A stretch of DNA of 64,000 nucleotides from Evernia prunastri (taxonomy: Eukaryota; Ascomycota; Lecanoromycetes; Lecanorales; Parmeliaceae). A model generated the notes under the pieces. The model was not told the DNA's origin. It did not search any database and was given only the letters and a program-made list of their open reading frames with translations. Made by a program: the position numbers and the translations under genes. Location of the stretch: contig NKYR01000038.1 in the NCBI GenBank assembly GCA_003184365.1, positions 248,001 through 312,000 on the forward strand. The letters run 5' to 3'. Below are positions 33,965 to 45,094 of the stretch, one piece after another (the first letter of the stretch is position 1; each line of letters begins with the position of its first letter).

Positions 33965-34404
33965 GTTACAGAACAGGCGGGAGAAATCGTCTACTCACTT
34001 CGTCTTAGCATGTCTATGCGCACACTGGAAGATCTTTCATTTTGCGCCATTCCTGCGGTACCCAAATGTTGGGCCAACCCTCCTTTCGCTATGCTGCTTA
34101 ATCTATTTGCCGGTCAGCTCTACCTGAGGACTTATGAGGAGTATCTTTCAGTCTGTCGGGTCTTAGGACTCGGCTTTCGCCCACCGTACGAGCAAATTTA
34201 GGTCGCGTGTGACGGATTCATCAGTCCAACAAACAGGTTAGGATTTGACGCGCTCATGGAGAGCGTGTGTCCCTTTACGATCAGTCCGGTTGAGTTTCTA
34301 CGGATTCTGATGGCGTTGAGGAGGAAAGGGCAGAATTTCCAAAAATCCCACTTGGGCAGAATCCCGCATGGAGAGTTGCTTGCCAGGGAAGAGTTCGAAG
34401 AGTG
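33965..34404 (+). pseudogene. Conserved fungal protein fragment with one internal TAG
   Basis: One continuous frame reads AGEIVYSLRLSMSMRTLEDL, then FCAIPAVPKCW, LFAGQLYLRTYEEYLSVCRV and FRPPYEQI. It then meets TAG at 34198-34200 and continues CDGFISPTNRLGFDALMESV, PFTISPVEFLRILMALRRKG, ending REEFEE with TGA at 34402. The two sides belong to one family that I recall from many ascomycete genomes but cannot name. TAG is one C-to-T change from CAG. No ATG in good context is seen at the left end. Confidence 0.6.
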
Positions 34405-34489
34405 AACGAAGTTCGAGTCAAGCAAGTTTCCAGCTTGAGGTTGTGGTTATGCGGCTATCCCATTTGCTGCGGTAGGCTGCTATTTAGCT

Positions 34490-34605
34490 TGGCTGAAGGA
34501 AGCGTAATTTCCGCTCACAAAGTCATCCTCGCCAGCCGATCTCTGTATTGCGAAAAGCAATTCCATGGGCCTTGGGCTTCGATCGCGAAAGAAGATCCCC
34601 AGTAA
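34490..34605 (+). pseudogene. Possible BTB/POZ-domain remnant
   Basis: A short frame reads AEGSVISAHKVILASRSLYC and EKQF, resembling the AHK.ILCSRS.VF core of fungal BTB domains. It is too short for more than a tentative remnant. Confidence 0.35.
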
Positions 34606-34776
34606 GCTCGGCTACAATTTTGCGCAAGGTGCCAGCCTAGCGTAAAGATCTTTCTGCTGCTGTCATCACGTACGCAACACAAGAGACCCACCGCACTTTC
34701 CATATATGACGGCCAGTGTGTTCCATAAGGGACAAGATTTTGCGACGCATTATGAAGCATCGCAGATACGAATGTC

Positions 34777-35515
34777 TCACGCCGCTTGCTTTTCACCGTC
34801 TTCATTGTCGTCGATCAAGACTTCCTTAACAGTTTTGACCGCTTTTTGCTGAACCTGTGTAAGGCTGGCGCCACAATCGATTTCCAGCACATCTCTTCCT
34901 TGCTCTGTAGCATCAGGCTCTTCCAGCGCCTCCATTTGTGACCGAACCATCGCGCTTTTCATGTAGTGGTCTTTCCTATCCGTCACTCGTGCCAGCAGCA
35001 CGTCAGCGTCGGCTCTCAAATATATAAAATGCACCATCACGTCGTGGTCATTGTAAGCAGCGATCCGTATCACGTCCCGATACTTGCGCTTCAGCGCAGA
35101 GCAGGTGACGACGACACCGTCATGGCGTTTGGCAGCTGAAGTTTTCGAGGGAGAGAGGCGAGCCACAGCAGCTTCTCGTAGGGCAATAAGCCAGTCCCAT
35201 CGATCGTTATCGGTGAGGGCGGTTCCTTGTGACATTTTTTGCTTATTGGAGTCGGAATGATACTAGTCATGAACCTTGTCAGCCGGGCCACAGGGTTATA
35301 TGCTGGAGTGTCTCGGGATGCATAGCACCACTCACATCGTCTCCTTCAATGTATGGTATGGATAGCTCCTTCGCAACGTATTGAGCTACAGTGCTCTTGC
35401 CACATCCTGCTGAGCCTGTGATGATCCACATGTGGCGGTGGTGGTGGGAAGCCAAGGCGGCATGAATCTGCTTGACAGAGCCAGTGGGTGCATAATCCAT
35501 TGGTGAAGATGGCAT
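34777..35515 (-). CDS. Gluconokinase (thermoresistant GntK-type)
   Basis: Phosphorylates gluconate to 6-phosphogluconate, feeding the pentose phosphate pathway. Exon 1 is 35515-35336 and exon 2 is 35262-34777; the intron has GTGAGT and acceptor GACTAG, phase 0. The spliced junction reads EGDD|YHSDSNKQKMSQGTALT, as in the family. The P-loop is GSAGCGKST (about residue 35). Further conserved parts are DRWDWLIALREAAV, VVTCSALKRKYRDVIR and DHYMKSAMVRSQMEALEEP. The length of 221 aa is normal. The chosen ATG begins MPSSPMDYAPTG; a 5' extension is possible but did not splice in frame. This looks like an intact gene between decayed neighbours. Confidence 0.88.
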
Positions 35516-35849
35516 GGGAAGGGTATGCCCTCCAGTGAGACCGAGCACTCTGCAGTGACCGTTACGTTAGTCTTCCGTACCAGTGGCTGTCATCGTGGGC
35601 GCCATCCCAGGCGTAATTGGCTGCAAGCTTGAGAGCATTGCTGCCCATGGCTAGATCTAGTCTTTAAAAAAGCAGAAAAAAGACGTGTTGACTGTTGAAG
35701 TGAATTAGTATTCGTCTCACTTTAATTCGATACAAGGTACGCGAGTACCTCCGTATTAGCGACCCCGGAGCTATGTGCGTGGCACAATTAACAGAAGGTA
35801 CCGACATTCTGGTCGACCCATGTTATTACCAAATCTGTAATGATAGAAT

Positions 35850-36377
35850 ATGCACGGATTCGTCCGCGAAGTCATAGCAGATGATGGAATCACGCGGCCA
35901 AGCGGACATTTTATTCCCAAAGGCGCATGGATGTGCGCCGGTGCTGTCGGTCTGCACCATGATAGTCGATTCTACCCCAATCCGGAGGAATATGACCCAT
36001 TCCGGTTTGCGAAGAAGCAAGACGATGAACTCATGGAGGCTGACAAAGAGGCTTTGACTGAAAAGGCTTCGATCTACCGCAAGAATCAGGCTCTGGTAAC
36101 GACGAGTGATATATTTCTGAGCTTCGATTATGCAAAACATGCATGGTATGTGCTTCTCAGATGCAGAGTATTCATCATCGATTTGATAAATGTGCTGATG
36201 GCTAGCAGTCCTGGTCGTTGGCTTGCAGCTCATCAGCTCAAATTAATGCTCGCCTATGTCACCATGAACTATGATATTCTGCATATGGCGCAGCGCCTTT
36301 CGAACTATGTCTTGGGGGACGCTATCATCCCTTCTGATACTACCACAATGATCGTTCGTAGGAGGAAGCACACCTGA
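35850..36377 (+). pseudogene. Cytochrome P450, C-terminal fragment
   Basis: Exon 1 is 35850-36145 and exon 2 is 36209-36377, joined across a 63-nt intron (GTATGT to GCTAGCAG). It encodes only the last 150-155 residues of a roughly 500-aa fungal P450: GHFIPKGAWMCAGAVGLHHD, then FYPNPEEYDPFRF. Splicing gives FDYAKHACPGRW, so the heme-ligating Cys is kept, although the usual F-G-x-G positions read F-D-Y-A. The ExxR helix and everything before it are absent and the upstream DNA is unrelated. It cannot make a functional P450. Confidence 0.85.
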
Positions 36378-37644
36378 GGAACAAAATGGGTAGCGACTCG
36401 GCGGTACTGAGCGCAGGGAATTAGGCCTAAATTCTTCAAATATAATCCTTGTCACCGTTCCTTAAACTACCAGATCTTCCATAATTACCATCGCCGTTCG
36501 TTCTCCGTATATGCTACCACTGCTGTAACTTGATTGCGGACAGTCCCCATACACTAAAAAAGCGCCTCCCGTGCACTATCGACACATTAAGCTTTAGTCC
36601 CCACTTGTTATGGATAGTGATCCAAAGTGGAATGTAACAGTGTATGGAATAATGGATATAGAAGAAAGAGTAGCTACAGGAGGAAGAAATGTCCTCAGGA
36701 GGCCGCAATGCCAAGACGCTAGGAACATAGTAGGTCCGGTGAAGGAATCCGTAACACCACTATAGTTTGATGGGATCTTACGCTAGGTCTATATCCACGA
36801 TAAGAGTCTCTGATAATTCATTATAATTCAATCTATATAGTAGAAATGAAATCCTATCTACGCTTAGTAAATATCTTATCAAGATTTGATTAAGAATCAT
36901 ATAGTTTTATTATTATATTAAAAAGGATAAGTATAGGCTTACGATTTGAACTTGTGCTTCGGAGGCGAGTTCTAGGGACTGGTCCGAGGGGTTCTAAGGG
37001 TTCTCGAAGAGCGCGTCCTAGGTACTGATGATCGCTATGTCCAAAAGAGAAAAGGCACCGTTAAGTGAGTGTGACTCCCACGATCTAACTGGGACAAGCG
37101 ACTCTGGTACTAACACCTTAACTGTAATAAGCCACAGACAGACGCTAGTTCTCATGAGACCAGGGCCAGTTCAAAGACTATTGCGTACTCTGCCGCATCC
37201 ACACCTCCAGAGTCTATCCCCAGAAGAGCCACACCGATTTTGAAATCTTTTCAGAGAGCTTGTGGGGGGCGAGAGGACGATCTCGATGTCCTTGGCCTCT
37301 CTTTGAATTCTCATTCGGTAGATCTTAAAGCTCCCCACAGTCTTTGCAATATACCGTGCACAATCCTCCACATCTGAAGGCAATATGGTTAAGAGAGGCA
37401 GGAGATATTGTACAACAAATCTGTTTTCCTGCAGTAGGATGGGTTTATTCCTTATGTTTTGGATAGGGTCGGTGTATCGTAAGGAAGGTGGGAGCCCACA
37501 AGCTTATATAACTCGTTGAATTCCCTCGACCTCTCCCCCACCGTATCTTCATTGTTCGCTTCAGTTCTAATAGATTGATTAGAGAAGCTAGGAGCTTTTT
37601 TGTACGACAGCGCTACTAGTATTTTGATAATCTCAGCTATCAAT
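36378..37644. other. No recognisable gene; AT-rich part
   Basis: Sequence around 36780-36950 is A+T-rich and may be repeat-derived. Short frames elsewhere are without motifs. The last 250 bases should include the promoter of the thaumatin-like gene. Confidence 0.4.
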
Positions 37645-38490
37645 ATGCTGATGTCGATCTACATTACTACTTGGGTTTTCGCTCTCACGATGCCAGCCTT
37701 TGCGAAAGTGCCGGTCATAATAACTCGAGCCCCACAAGTAGAAGCTACTTCCGTTATCCTCGGCACTGCATCTGAAGGTGCCCTCGATCCCCTAGCCACT
37801 AGACCACCCCATATTAAACCTAATCCCACCTTCATAGGCGGACAAAATCTTATTATCAACATTGTCAATTCCTATGATACTCCCCTTTTTATCTTTTACG
37901 GCTCTAATAAAGGAGTACCAACACCAGTCGGTAATCCTGGATATGGTATACTCGCCTCTTCGACTCGGGTACCCTTCCCATCTAACTGGGCCGGCCGTAT
38001 CACTATTGGCAAGAATTATGACCCTCGAGGCTCCAAAATCGAAGCAAGCTTTTCTCCTCCCAACTACGTCCCGGACGTGGATATAAGTTACATTGATGGC
38101 TACTCTGTCCCCATTTCGTGCTCCTGCTCAGGGGTTACAGTGACTGGTTGCAATATTCGTATGCTTTCACCCTCACATCTTAACCCTCTTTCCGTATCCA
38201 TACTCTGACTGTTATTATTAGAACTCTTCAATGGAAGCCACATCTGCAAGCATCAAGGTCCCGGCCCGATTTGTTACAACCCAGAACAAGGCGTTCCTAA
38301 CAAACCTGCTTCCGCATTTTTCCAACCTTGTGCAGGTGCAGCCTACACCTACCCCAATGATAACGCTGCGAACAGCTACGGGCAGTGCAACACTGGTGTA
38401 ATCAACTGTTGTGTGGGTATTAAATGCCCAGCTCCAGCTGGTTACTACGGCAAGCAGGAGCTGTCTGATGCCTTTAAGAGGCACTCCTAG
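37645..38490 (+). CDS. Antigenic thaumatin-like secreted protein
   Basis: Exon 1 is 37645-38158 and exon 2 is 38222-38490; the intron has GTATGC to TTATTAG, phase 1. The product is 260 aa. It starts MLMSIYITTWVFALTMPAFA, a signal peptide. The mature part has RITIGKNYDPRGSKIEASF, PDVDISYIDGYSVPISCSC and GCNI. After the splice come QLFNGSHICK, NPEQGVPNKPASAFFQPCAG and AAYTYPNDNAANSYGQC, with cysteines spaced as in fungal antigenic thaumatin-like proteins. These are cell-wall or secreted proteins with possible glucan binding; the activity is not established. The gene looks intact and lies within a decayed region. Confidence 0.85.
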
Positions 38491-39170
38491 AGCCATAGGG
38501 AGGTAGCAAAGGATGAAGATTGTTTTACGGCGTCCTTCATGTGAAGCTACCAGAACAGAACTGAGCGACTCCGCGTCCGTGTATGGTGGCCTGCATGAGC
38601 GCTCAGAGCAGCCATGAGAAGGTGGCATTTATATTGGAGGACATGTGTAGATCGATATTGTTGCATGAATTGAAGTGGCTTACACCATGAGAGAGGGTCC
38701 ACACCTCGAGAGGTGGTCCACACATTAGCCGTTATTCAATCCGCTGATCACCTGAGAGACCTCCGCTCCTCCAGGGATTTCGACGTGCAAGGAAGTTGTG
38801 CGCCTATAAGCACAGATTCATCATCCGACGGCCAGGTTGAAGGAGAGTCTTAACCCGGAATGGTTACCACGCTAATGAAAGCCTTTAATTTGAGTCAAAG
38901 CGCAGTATAGATACGTCGGAGCTCAGATGCGGGGAAAGTTGATAGTGAGTCCGGCATACATGGCTGGAGAAGACGGACCAATCTTCGGGTGTCTGAATCG
39001 TGGGTTCGATGAATGAGCTATATTCGGGGTAAGAAAGGTTTCCCCAGTGTCTTATCATTGGAACTAATCGCAATAGCAAACTCCATCATGTACATTATAG
39101 CCTGAGAGGCGATTCCGAATTCTTTTCGGTGAGGTTACATGTGCCTTTTCTTGGTTCCGGCGAACAAGGG
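38491..39170. other. No recognisable gene
   Basis: The stretch holds the 3' region of the thaumatin-like gene. The short repeated phrase GAGAGGGTCCACACCTCGAG / GAGAGGTGGTCCACAC appears near 38691-38722. I see no supported gene. Confidence 0.4.
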
Positions 39171-39174
39171 TGGT

Positions 39175-39640
39175 TATGCATCGAATCCGTTACAGAAAAC
39201 TGTTGGAGTTCGGTACATGAACAGATGGTCGGACCAATCGAATAGAGCATAGCGTTTGATTATGCATAGTTTCGAATTGATACTAGCCGTTTCCCCGAGC
39301 CTTAAAGCAAATTATTTTTGATCTGCGCAAGGCTGCATCGAGACGAAAAGAGATTATGTAAGAACACGACCCCGCAAATCATGCCAGACGATCCCTGTTT
39401 CTCACATCCACAACAGCAAACGAACAAAACTCATGTGGTCGATTACGTGAGCCCATTTCCTGAGATGAACATTTCTTATAATATATTTCTTCCGCACGAG
39501 ACAGATCCTTGTTCTTCCTACACCATAAAAATTGGCGCACCTAATTTCGACCGCGTCGGAAGCGCCACATCCGTGATGACACCCATATTAGCTTCGACAA
39601 GATCGACATTTTTCCAGCAATACGAGTTTGATTTTGACCC
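39175..39640. repeat. Low-copy duplicated segment (partner near 52770-53020)
   Basis: Stretches such as ATGCATCGAATCCGTTACAG, ACAGATGGTCGGACCAAT, GCATAGCGTTTGATTATGCA and GCCACATCCGTGATGACACC recur with substitutions at 52777-52990. The partner copy is more compact, so the match is interrupted by a deletion. Confidence 0.7.
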
Positions 39641-39838
39641 TTGCGCCACGCTTCGCACCGAATTTCGTCGCTTAGCAAAATTGCGTAAGTGGAAACAACG
39701 GTCAAACAGCAAGGTATTGAGGAAGCCTGGACCAATGTTTCGGATTAGAGATTCGTGTTGGTGGATACCAAAGATGATTCCTCTGTACTGCGCAGTCTTC
39801 AATCCTTGTACTTCTCCTTTGCGTCGGCTACTTGCTCT
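39318..39838 (+). pseudogene. Small fungal protein remnant, frameshifted
   Basis: The frame reads TFFQQYEFDFDPCATLRTEF then RRLAKLRKWK, resembling a small fungal family in which F..YP.FDF.P....EF.RL.K is followed by a tail with EAW and S.L..LQ.L. That tail is present in another frame (EEAWTNVSD, stop, then VDTKDDSSVLRSLQSLY). The frame break and internal TAG suggest a pseudogene. Its end overlaps the 3' end of the minus-strand gene that follows. Confidence 0.4.
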
Positions 39839-41355
39839 TGCCAAAACCCCTCCCTTTCGACTGCGAATTTTGCCGCCTTTCTCGTCAGTTCTTTCTGTTT
39901 CTCAGTATCCTGCTGCAGCTTCAACGCGCTCTTTGAAGACTTCTTCGATACTCTATCTGCAGCCAACCCCGCGCTGGCTTCTGTACGGCTTGCCAATTCT
40001 GCGAATCGGACCATGTTGGCTTGCTCGCTCTTCAAGGTCGATTTGCAGTTCTTAAGTCTGGCCGCCGCGTTGTCTCTGATTTTGGTCTTTCTGGCCAGCT
40101 TTACGGCTTGAGTTTCCTTCTTTAGAAGATCTGCACCACCGTGATCCACGATCTTTGCGCGGATGATCTCCGCGTACTCGTTTTTCTTCGCCACAGTCCA
40201 CCTGTGGGTGCTCTTACCATTTCTCCTCAGCTCCCAGACATCATCACTCATCACGACGGTGACATGCTTTATCGAAAGAGCACTCAGGCGTAGAATAGAC
40301 TCCAAGTCTGTTTGCTGCGCTTCTTTAAGCTTTTGTTCTGCCCAGTCGCTGTCGAATGAAGGAGCTTGCCACGAAACACACTCGAACCCTTGGTTAATGC
40401 ATAAGTGAAGAGTTTGAACCCCTCGTAGTGTATTCAAATTGGAGGATTTCAGAGCTTTTCCCCAGTAGTGATTGTCCCAACGTGCTCGCTGATTATGGCT
40501 GTTGAACCAAACGCCGCTACCGATGTCTGCGCTGATATGAATAGCGGTCAAGTTACGTTTCTGTGCAAGGTTCAGGCTGTCGAAGAACCTTTCAAATGTT
40601 TTAGGATCCTCAAATGAGAAAGTGTTGGTAGCCCACAGAAGGTGGTTAGCTTCTTCGTATAACTGGCGGCAAACACCAAGCACGTGCAAGTCAAGTCGAT
40701 CCACTTCGCGTACAAACATGGGTCCGTCTCCACACATAAGGCAAGAGGCGTGACGCTCCTTACAAGAGGCAATGTAGAATTCCGGTGACTCGCCTTCTGG
40801 GACGACCGCATAACCGGAGATAGCTTCCACAAAAGCAGACTGCTCTGACTGATTGGCAACACAGACAGCGTGGCGGAAGACCGGCTCTGTAGCAGACTGA
40901 CCCAGGATAGCTTCGCGCATTGCAATCCAAAAATCCTCATTATCGCTGCCATTATTATTTTCAGACTCGAACATAGCGTAGGATGGCAGTTTTTTGGATC
41001 GATCATCTTCGCCAGTATCAGTACCACGATACTCGTCCCTGGCTTTATTCGCAATATAAAGCTTCGGGCCTTCAAGATACTTCATGTGAATGAGGTTACC
41101 ACCAATGAGGTGGATTAGAATGCTCTCTCGGACCTCTGACGGTAGCAGGAGTAGTGGGGAAGTAGTGGCATTCTTGCGGATTCTATAGCGATCAGATTTG
41201 GTAGCTTAGCATAGGGGGGTGACCTACAGGGCTTTGATTGCGGCATTGTTGGTCTTGGTCACGGCTTGCTTTTTGCGTTGACGCGGTTTCGCACGTTGCG
41301 TCACCTCGTCATTGGAGAGGTCATCAATAACTGCTGGGCGCTTCCTTGCCGCCAT
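39799..41355 (-). CDS. DUF7730-like fungal protein with C-terminal coiled coil
   Basis: Exon 1 is 41355-41228 (MAARKRPAVIDDLSNDEVTQ) and exon 2 is 41182-39799, joined by GTAGGT...CGCTATAG in phase 2, for 503 aa. After a basic N-terminus come LLLLPSEVRESILIHLIGGN and LIHMKYLEGP. Later is the segment LDLHVLGVCRQLYEEANHLL followed by WATNTFSFEDPKTFERF. This is the arrangement of the F-box-like 'LP.E.R..I...ll.....' fungal domain, which I recall as DUF7730. Residues about 350-500 are Lys/Glu/Ala-rich and predict a coiled coil. Function unknown. Confidence 0.82.
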
Positions 41356-42755
41356 TTTGAGTGAGTATTGAGCAATTGACATAAGAAGGCTTCAACAGTG
41401 TCGTGGGCATAAAAACAGGAAAACAGGGGAGGTCTTCTTAGAAAAGAGATGGAGGCCGAAGAGTGGAGAAAGATACTAAGGAAAGGATGTGTAGAGTAAT
41501 CAGAACGGAAAAGGAGGGTACGAATTTAAGATGTCAAGCTTTATACACGTCGTTATGTAGGGAGAGTCGTACTCTTTAGGTAAGATCAGAAAGCCATTAC
41601 TCGAATTATCGGTAAATAGCGTCAGACCACGAGATCTGCATTAAAGGAAACGACGACAGCGGGCCCCTCACCCTGAAAGCAGAAGATTCTATTTGAAATA
41701 CACCTGATTTGAGAGCTTTATTCATGTTCTGGAACTGGGGTCTGGAAGTCGTATGAAGGTCGATGGATGACGCTGATAATGTTGTGGTTCATATGTGAAG
41801 TGGGCAACACATCGCGCTAGTTAGATCTTCACTGTGGCTGATCTGTCTGTAGGGTGATCCTGTGATGGAGAACGAGTCAGCTAAACTCCACTTCTACCGG
41901 GCAGACTTAGTCGAGACTGGTCGACCACGGCAAGCAACATGCGTTCTTTATGAACCTAACTTATCAAGCAGAGGTTCTCCAACTTACCCACACTACGGTA
42001 TATTGCATCCTTAAGTCTTCTTGCGGGTGTACACTTACACTGCATATACGTGAAAGAGCTCCTGACTCTCACAGCAGACCTCAGCTGTATATTAGAGCCA
42101 GAACTAGAATTTCGGCGGGTTAAAGATAGTCAAGAGCAGTACCATCTCGATCACGTCTTAATAGTGACTAGTTATTACCCCGAAGATCCGCCCGCCGCTC
42201 TCAAAACGGCATCTCGCATTGAAGGTGGTGTGGTGTTTGACTGAGTGCTGAGTGCGAGTAAGAATCAAGACGCGACTAAGCTCACTTTGTCGATGCAATG
42301 AACCTCGGTTATGATAAGCTTGCATGGGACTATTGACCTTTTTGAGCACGGGTACATCATAATAGCAAAGGCCTTGTTTACTTTACGAGTGAAACATTAC
42401 GGTATCATATATCTGAGAACGATCAATAGTGACTGATTGCGTGATCGTACATATGAATTGAGCATGAATGACTTTATACTTGGTTCAAGCTACATTTTCT
42501 CCTTCGTTCGCTCAGATGCCTTGCTTTTGAATTTGTGATCCAGAGTAAGCCCAACGTTACCGCACCGGCCACTCCAACGAAGCTTCCTGTCGCCACCCTA
42601 ATATTGTATACATTGTCCATATTAATATTGTTTACTCTCTGCTTTGTAAATGATCTGCTTCATATTTCTCCAACTGCATCTGCTTTCCCAAACCATCAAG
42701 TCGCACAAACGCGGATCCCATTCACAGAACGACATCTATCCTCCAAGTACATACA
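41356..42755. other. Long intergenic region between divergent genes
   Basis: No gene is supported. A plus-strand frame at 42535-42963 encodes a hydrophobic stretch, but it overlaps the start of the next gene and begins without an ATG. The region should contain two promoters. Confidence 0.4.
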
Positions 42756-43910
42756 ATGGCTACCGTCAATATCGCTCTCCAGAATCAGACCAGCTCAAGC
42801 ACCGTATACGCCTACATCACTGGACGAGCGCTTGACAATAACAACGCTCTTTTCCTACTCCAATCCGATGGCAAGACTTACTATTATCCAACATCACCTT
42901 CCTCCACCGGCTCCGCCCTCAGCCAGGGCTGCGCTATCCCCCTCGGTGCTCCGGGCAAAATGACAACAGTCACAGTTCCCCACCTAGCCGGGGGCCGTAT
43001 CTGGTTCTCGGTGGACGGGACTTTAACCTTTCTCCTCAACCCTGGACCAGCACTGGTCGAGCCATCTGTTACCAATCCATCAGATCCGAACATCAACCTG
43101 TCCTGGGACTTTTGCGAATTCACCTTCAATGCCGCCGAGCTCTTTGTCAACATCTCCTACGTCGACTTCGTCTGCCTTCCGATCTCCCTCGCCCTAACCA
43201 ACACCTCCAACACAACACAATACGTCTCCGGCACTGCCTCCAAAGGCCTTGACATCGTCTGCGAAGGTCTCAGAGCGCAAACCACCTCGGACGGCGCAGG
43301 CTGGTCATCCCTCATCGTCCCCAACCCATCAGGCGGCAACCTCCGCGCCCTGAGTCCTAACAACGGCATCACCCTCAACCCCACCCTCTTCAACAACTAC
43401 TACCAACCCTACGTCAACCAAGTCTGGTCTAAATCCACCACCCAGCAACTCTCCATCGACACCCAAGCAACCTGGGGCACCGTCCCAGGCCACGTCGACA
43501 CCTCCTCCTCCCTCCTCGACTTCGGCCTCGGCCTCACCTTTACCCAGCCCTCCGCCGCCGACATCTTCAGCTGCTCCACCGGCCCCTTCGCCATCATCGG
43601 CTCGAACATCGAACTCGGCGCCCTCATCGCCCGCCTCAGCGCCGCGTTCAACCGCTCCACCCTCCTCATCAACCCTGTCGTGCCCACCGCGGCGCCGAGC
43701 CAGTATTATCGGAACGTCGTCACGAATCACTACGCGAGGATCGTGCATGCGGCTAATTTGGATGGCCTAGGCTATGCGTTTCCGTATGATGATGTGACGC
43801 CTACGAATGGGGTTAACCAGTCCGGTGCGGTGCAGGATGCGAGCCCGAAGTTGTTGACCGTGGCTGTGGGGGGTGGGAACGCGTCTAGTGGGTTGACTAA
43901 GCAGCAGTAG
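42756..43910 (+). CDS. GH64 family beta-1,3-glucanase (thaumatin-like type)
   Basis: Hydrolyses beta-1,3-glucan, producing laminaripentaose in characterised members. It is a single exon of 384 aa from MATVNIALQNQTSSSTVYAY. Conserved parts are VYAYITGRALDNNNALFLLQ, PHLAGGRIWFSVDG, WDFCEFTF and VNISYVDFVCLPISL. Glu and Asp in the last two match the catalytic pair positions known for GH64. C-terminal parts (FSCSTGPFAI, LSAAFNRSTLL, YYRNVVTNHYARIVH) complete the usual domain. There is no obvious signal peptide, which is seen in many fungal members. Codon use is strongly C-biased from about 42860 to 43700, unlike the neighbours. Confidence 0.93.
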   Translation: MATVNIALQNQTSSSTVYAYITGRALDNNNALFLLQSDGKTYYYPTSPSSTGSALSQGCAIPLGAPGKMTTVTVPHLAGGRIWFSVDGTLTFLLNPGPALVEPSVTNPSDPNINLSWDFCEFTFNAAELFVNISYVDFVCLPISLALTNTSNTTQYVSGTASKGLDIVCEGLRAQTTSDGAGWSSLIVPNPSGGNLRALSPNNGITLNPTLFNNYYQPYVNQVWSKSTTQQLSIDTQATWGTVPGHVDTSSSLLDFGLGLTFTQPSAADIFSCSTGPFAIIGSNIELGALIARLSAAFNRSTLLINPVVPTAAPSQYYRNVVTNHYARIVHAANLDGLGYAFPYDDVTPTNGVNQSGAVQDASPKLLTVAVGGGNASSGLTKQQ

Positions 43911-44428
43911 CGGACTTTCGAGTATGAATTGTAGTGCATGGGTGTTGAGAAGCGATACTGAATTGGATAGGACGTTCTTTGAGTTGCGAGTTGCTTGCAC
44001 GGTCACTCCTCTTATATAATTGTTTAGTTTCTTTTGAATTTCTATGTTGTCGGGCACATGGGATATCTATTGAACACACGGTCCGTCTTCCACGGTACAT
44101 AAGGCTCATCTTCTTCTGCAACAATCAACTCTTCCGATCAGGCTGTACATAAGCACACACGGCTCTGCGGGGCAGCTAGGCCGATTCAACCATATTTCAA
44201 AGGTCTTCGAAGCAAGCCTAGAAGGTCGTGTGATAACGACAGACGAGATTTCACAACCCGATGACGTAAGTGTGCCAGAGTCGAACGCTGTCTGGGATGC
44301 TGACACGCCAAGAAGAAATCATAATGTTCGTGGAGTAACTGTTTGACAAGAACAGTCAGCGATCGCTACTCGATATGTAGTCGAGCTGTGTATCCTAGGG
44401 AGGGTATGTACCTGTTTATGGAGGGCAA
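43911..44428. other. Convergent intergenic region
   Basis: This holds the 3' flanks of the glucanase gene and of the minus-strand gene beyond it. I see no gene. Confidence 0.4.
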
Positions 44429-45094
44429 TCAGTGACTACCATTGGTGATTTTCCAGAGGACCCTTTTGAGTGGATCTTTCTCTCGGGCGGCAGCTATTTG
44501 TCTTTCGTCGATATCGATACATTTGGCTTCCACCATGACTAACCCAGCATATATTCCCTTCACCTCTACCACCAACTGCTCATGGGATATTGGTGTCGTA
44601 TCCGGTTGAAGTAACATTTCTGGCTCCATTTCGGGATTTTCTTCAGATCGGTCCTCTAAAGGTGGAGACTGGCCATTTGGTCTATCTAGGTCATGTTGCT
44701 CGATGTCCTCTTCAACAACGCCCTTTGTTGACTCTTTGGTGGAAGTTGCTCTCGGCAAAGATTCATTCCCGGCGTTGTCAGTGAGAGCCCAATGCTGCCT
44801 GGATTGCGTTGAGTCAGCGATACGCAAGCTAGACCTATGCAGGTTGTTCTGTAGAATGATGATCACTCACGCTCTCTGCAGGACCCGCTTCTTCTTCGCC
44901 TCCAACTCATCCCTATTGCCAGCCACTGTAGAGACCTGGTGCATTTCCTCTGCGTGGAACCATGGTTCCATCCCTGCCTGGAAGGATTTATTACATAGAT
45001 GACAGGTCCAAGTGCTAATATGTCCTCCGGCCGTACCGCGAAGAGCATTTTCGATTCTTGTCATCGGATCGATGATCTCAGACCTATGGGTCAT
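44429..45094 (-). CDS. N-terminal part of an uncharacterised fungal protein (probably truncated)
   Basis: Exon 1 is 45094-44871 (MTHRSEIIDPMTRIENALRG) and exon 2 is 44798-44429, joined by GTGAGT...AATCCAG in phase 2, for 197 aa. Exon 1 contains WTCHLCNKSFQAGMEPWFHA, with Cys/His spacing like a zinc finger. Exon 2 has a disordered acidic part, then HEQLVVEVKGIYAGLVMVEA KC. From memory, that last motif lies near the N-terminus of a longer fungal protein family which continues into a helical domain; that continuation is missing here. It may be a truncated copy. Confidence 0.65.

Noticed and set aside
42535..42963. Possible small membrane protein overlapping the GH64 start
   Set aside because: It begins without ATG, overlaps the conserved GH64 frame, and loses its hydrophobic character once inside that gene.
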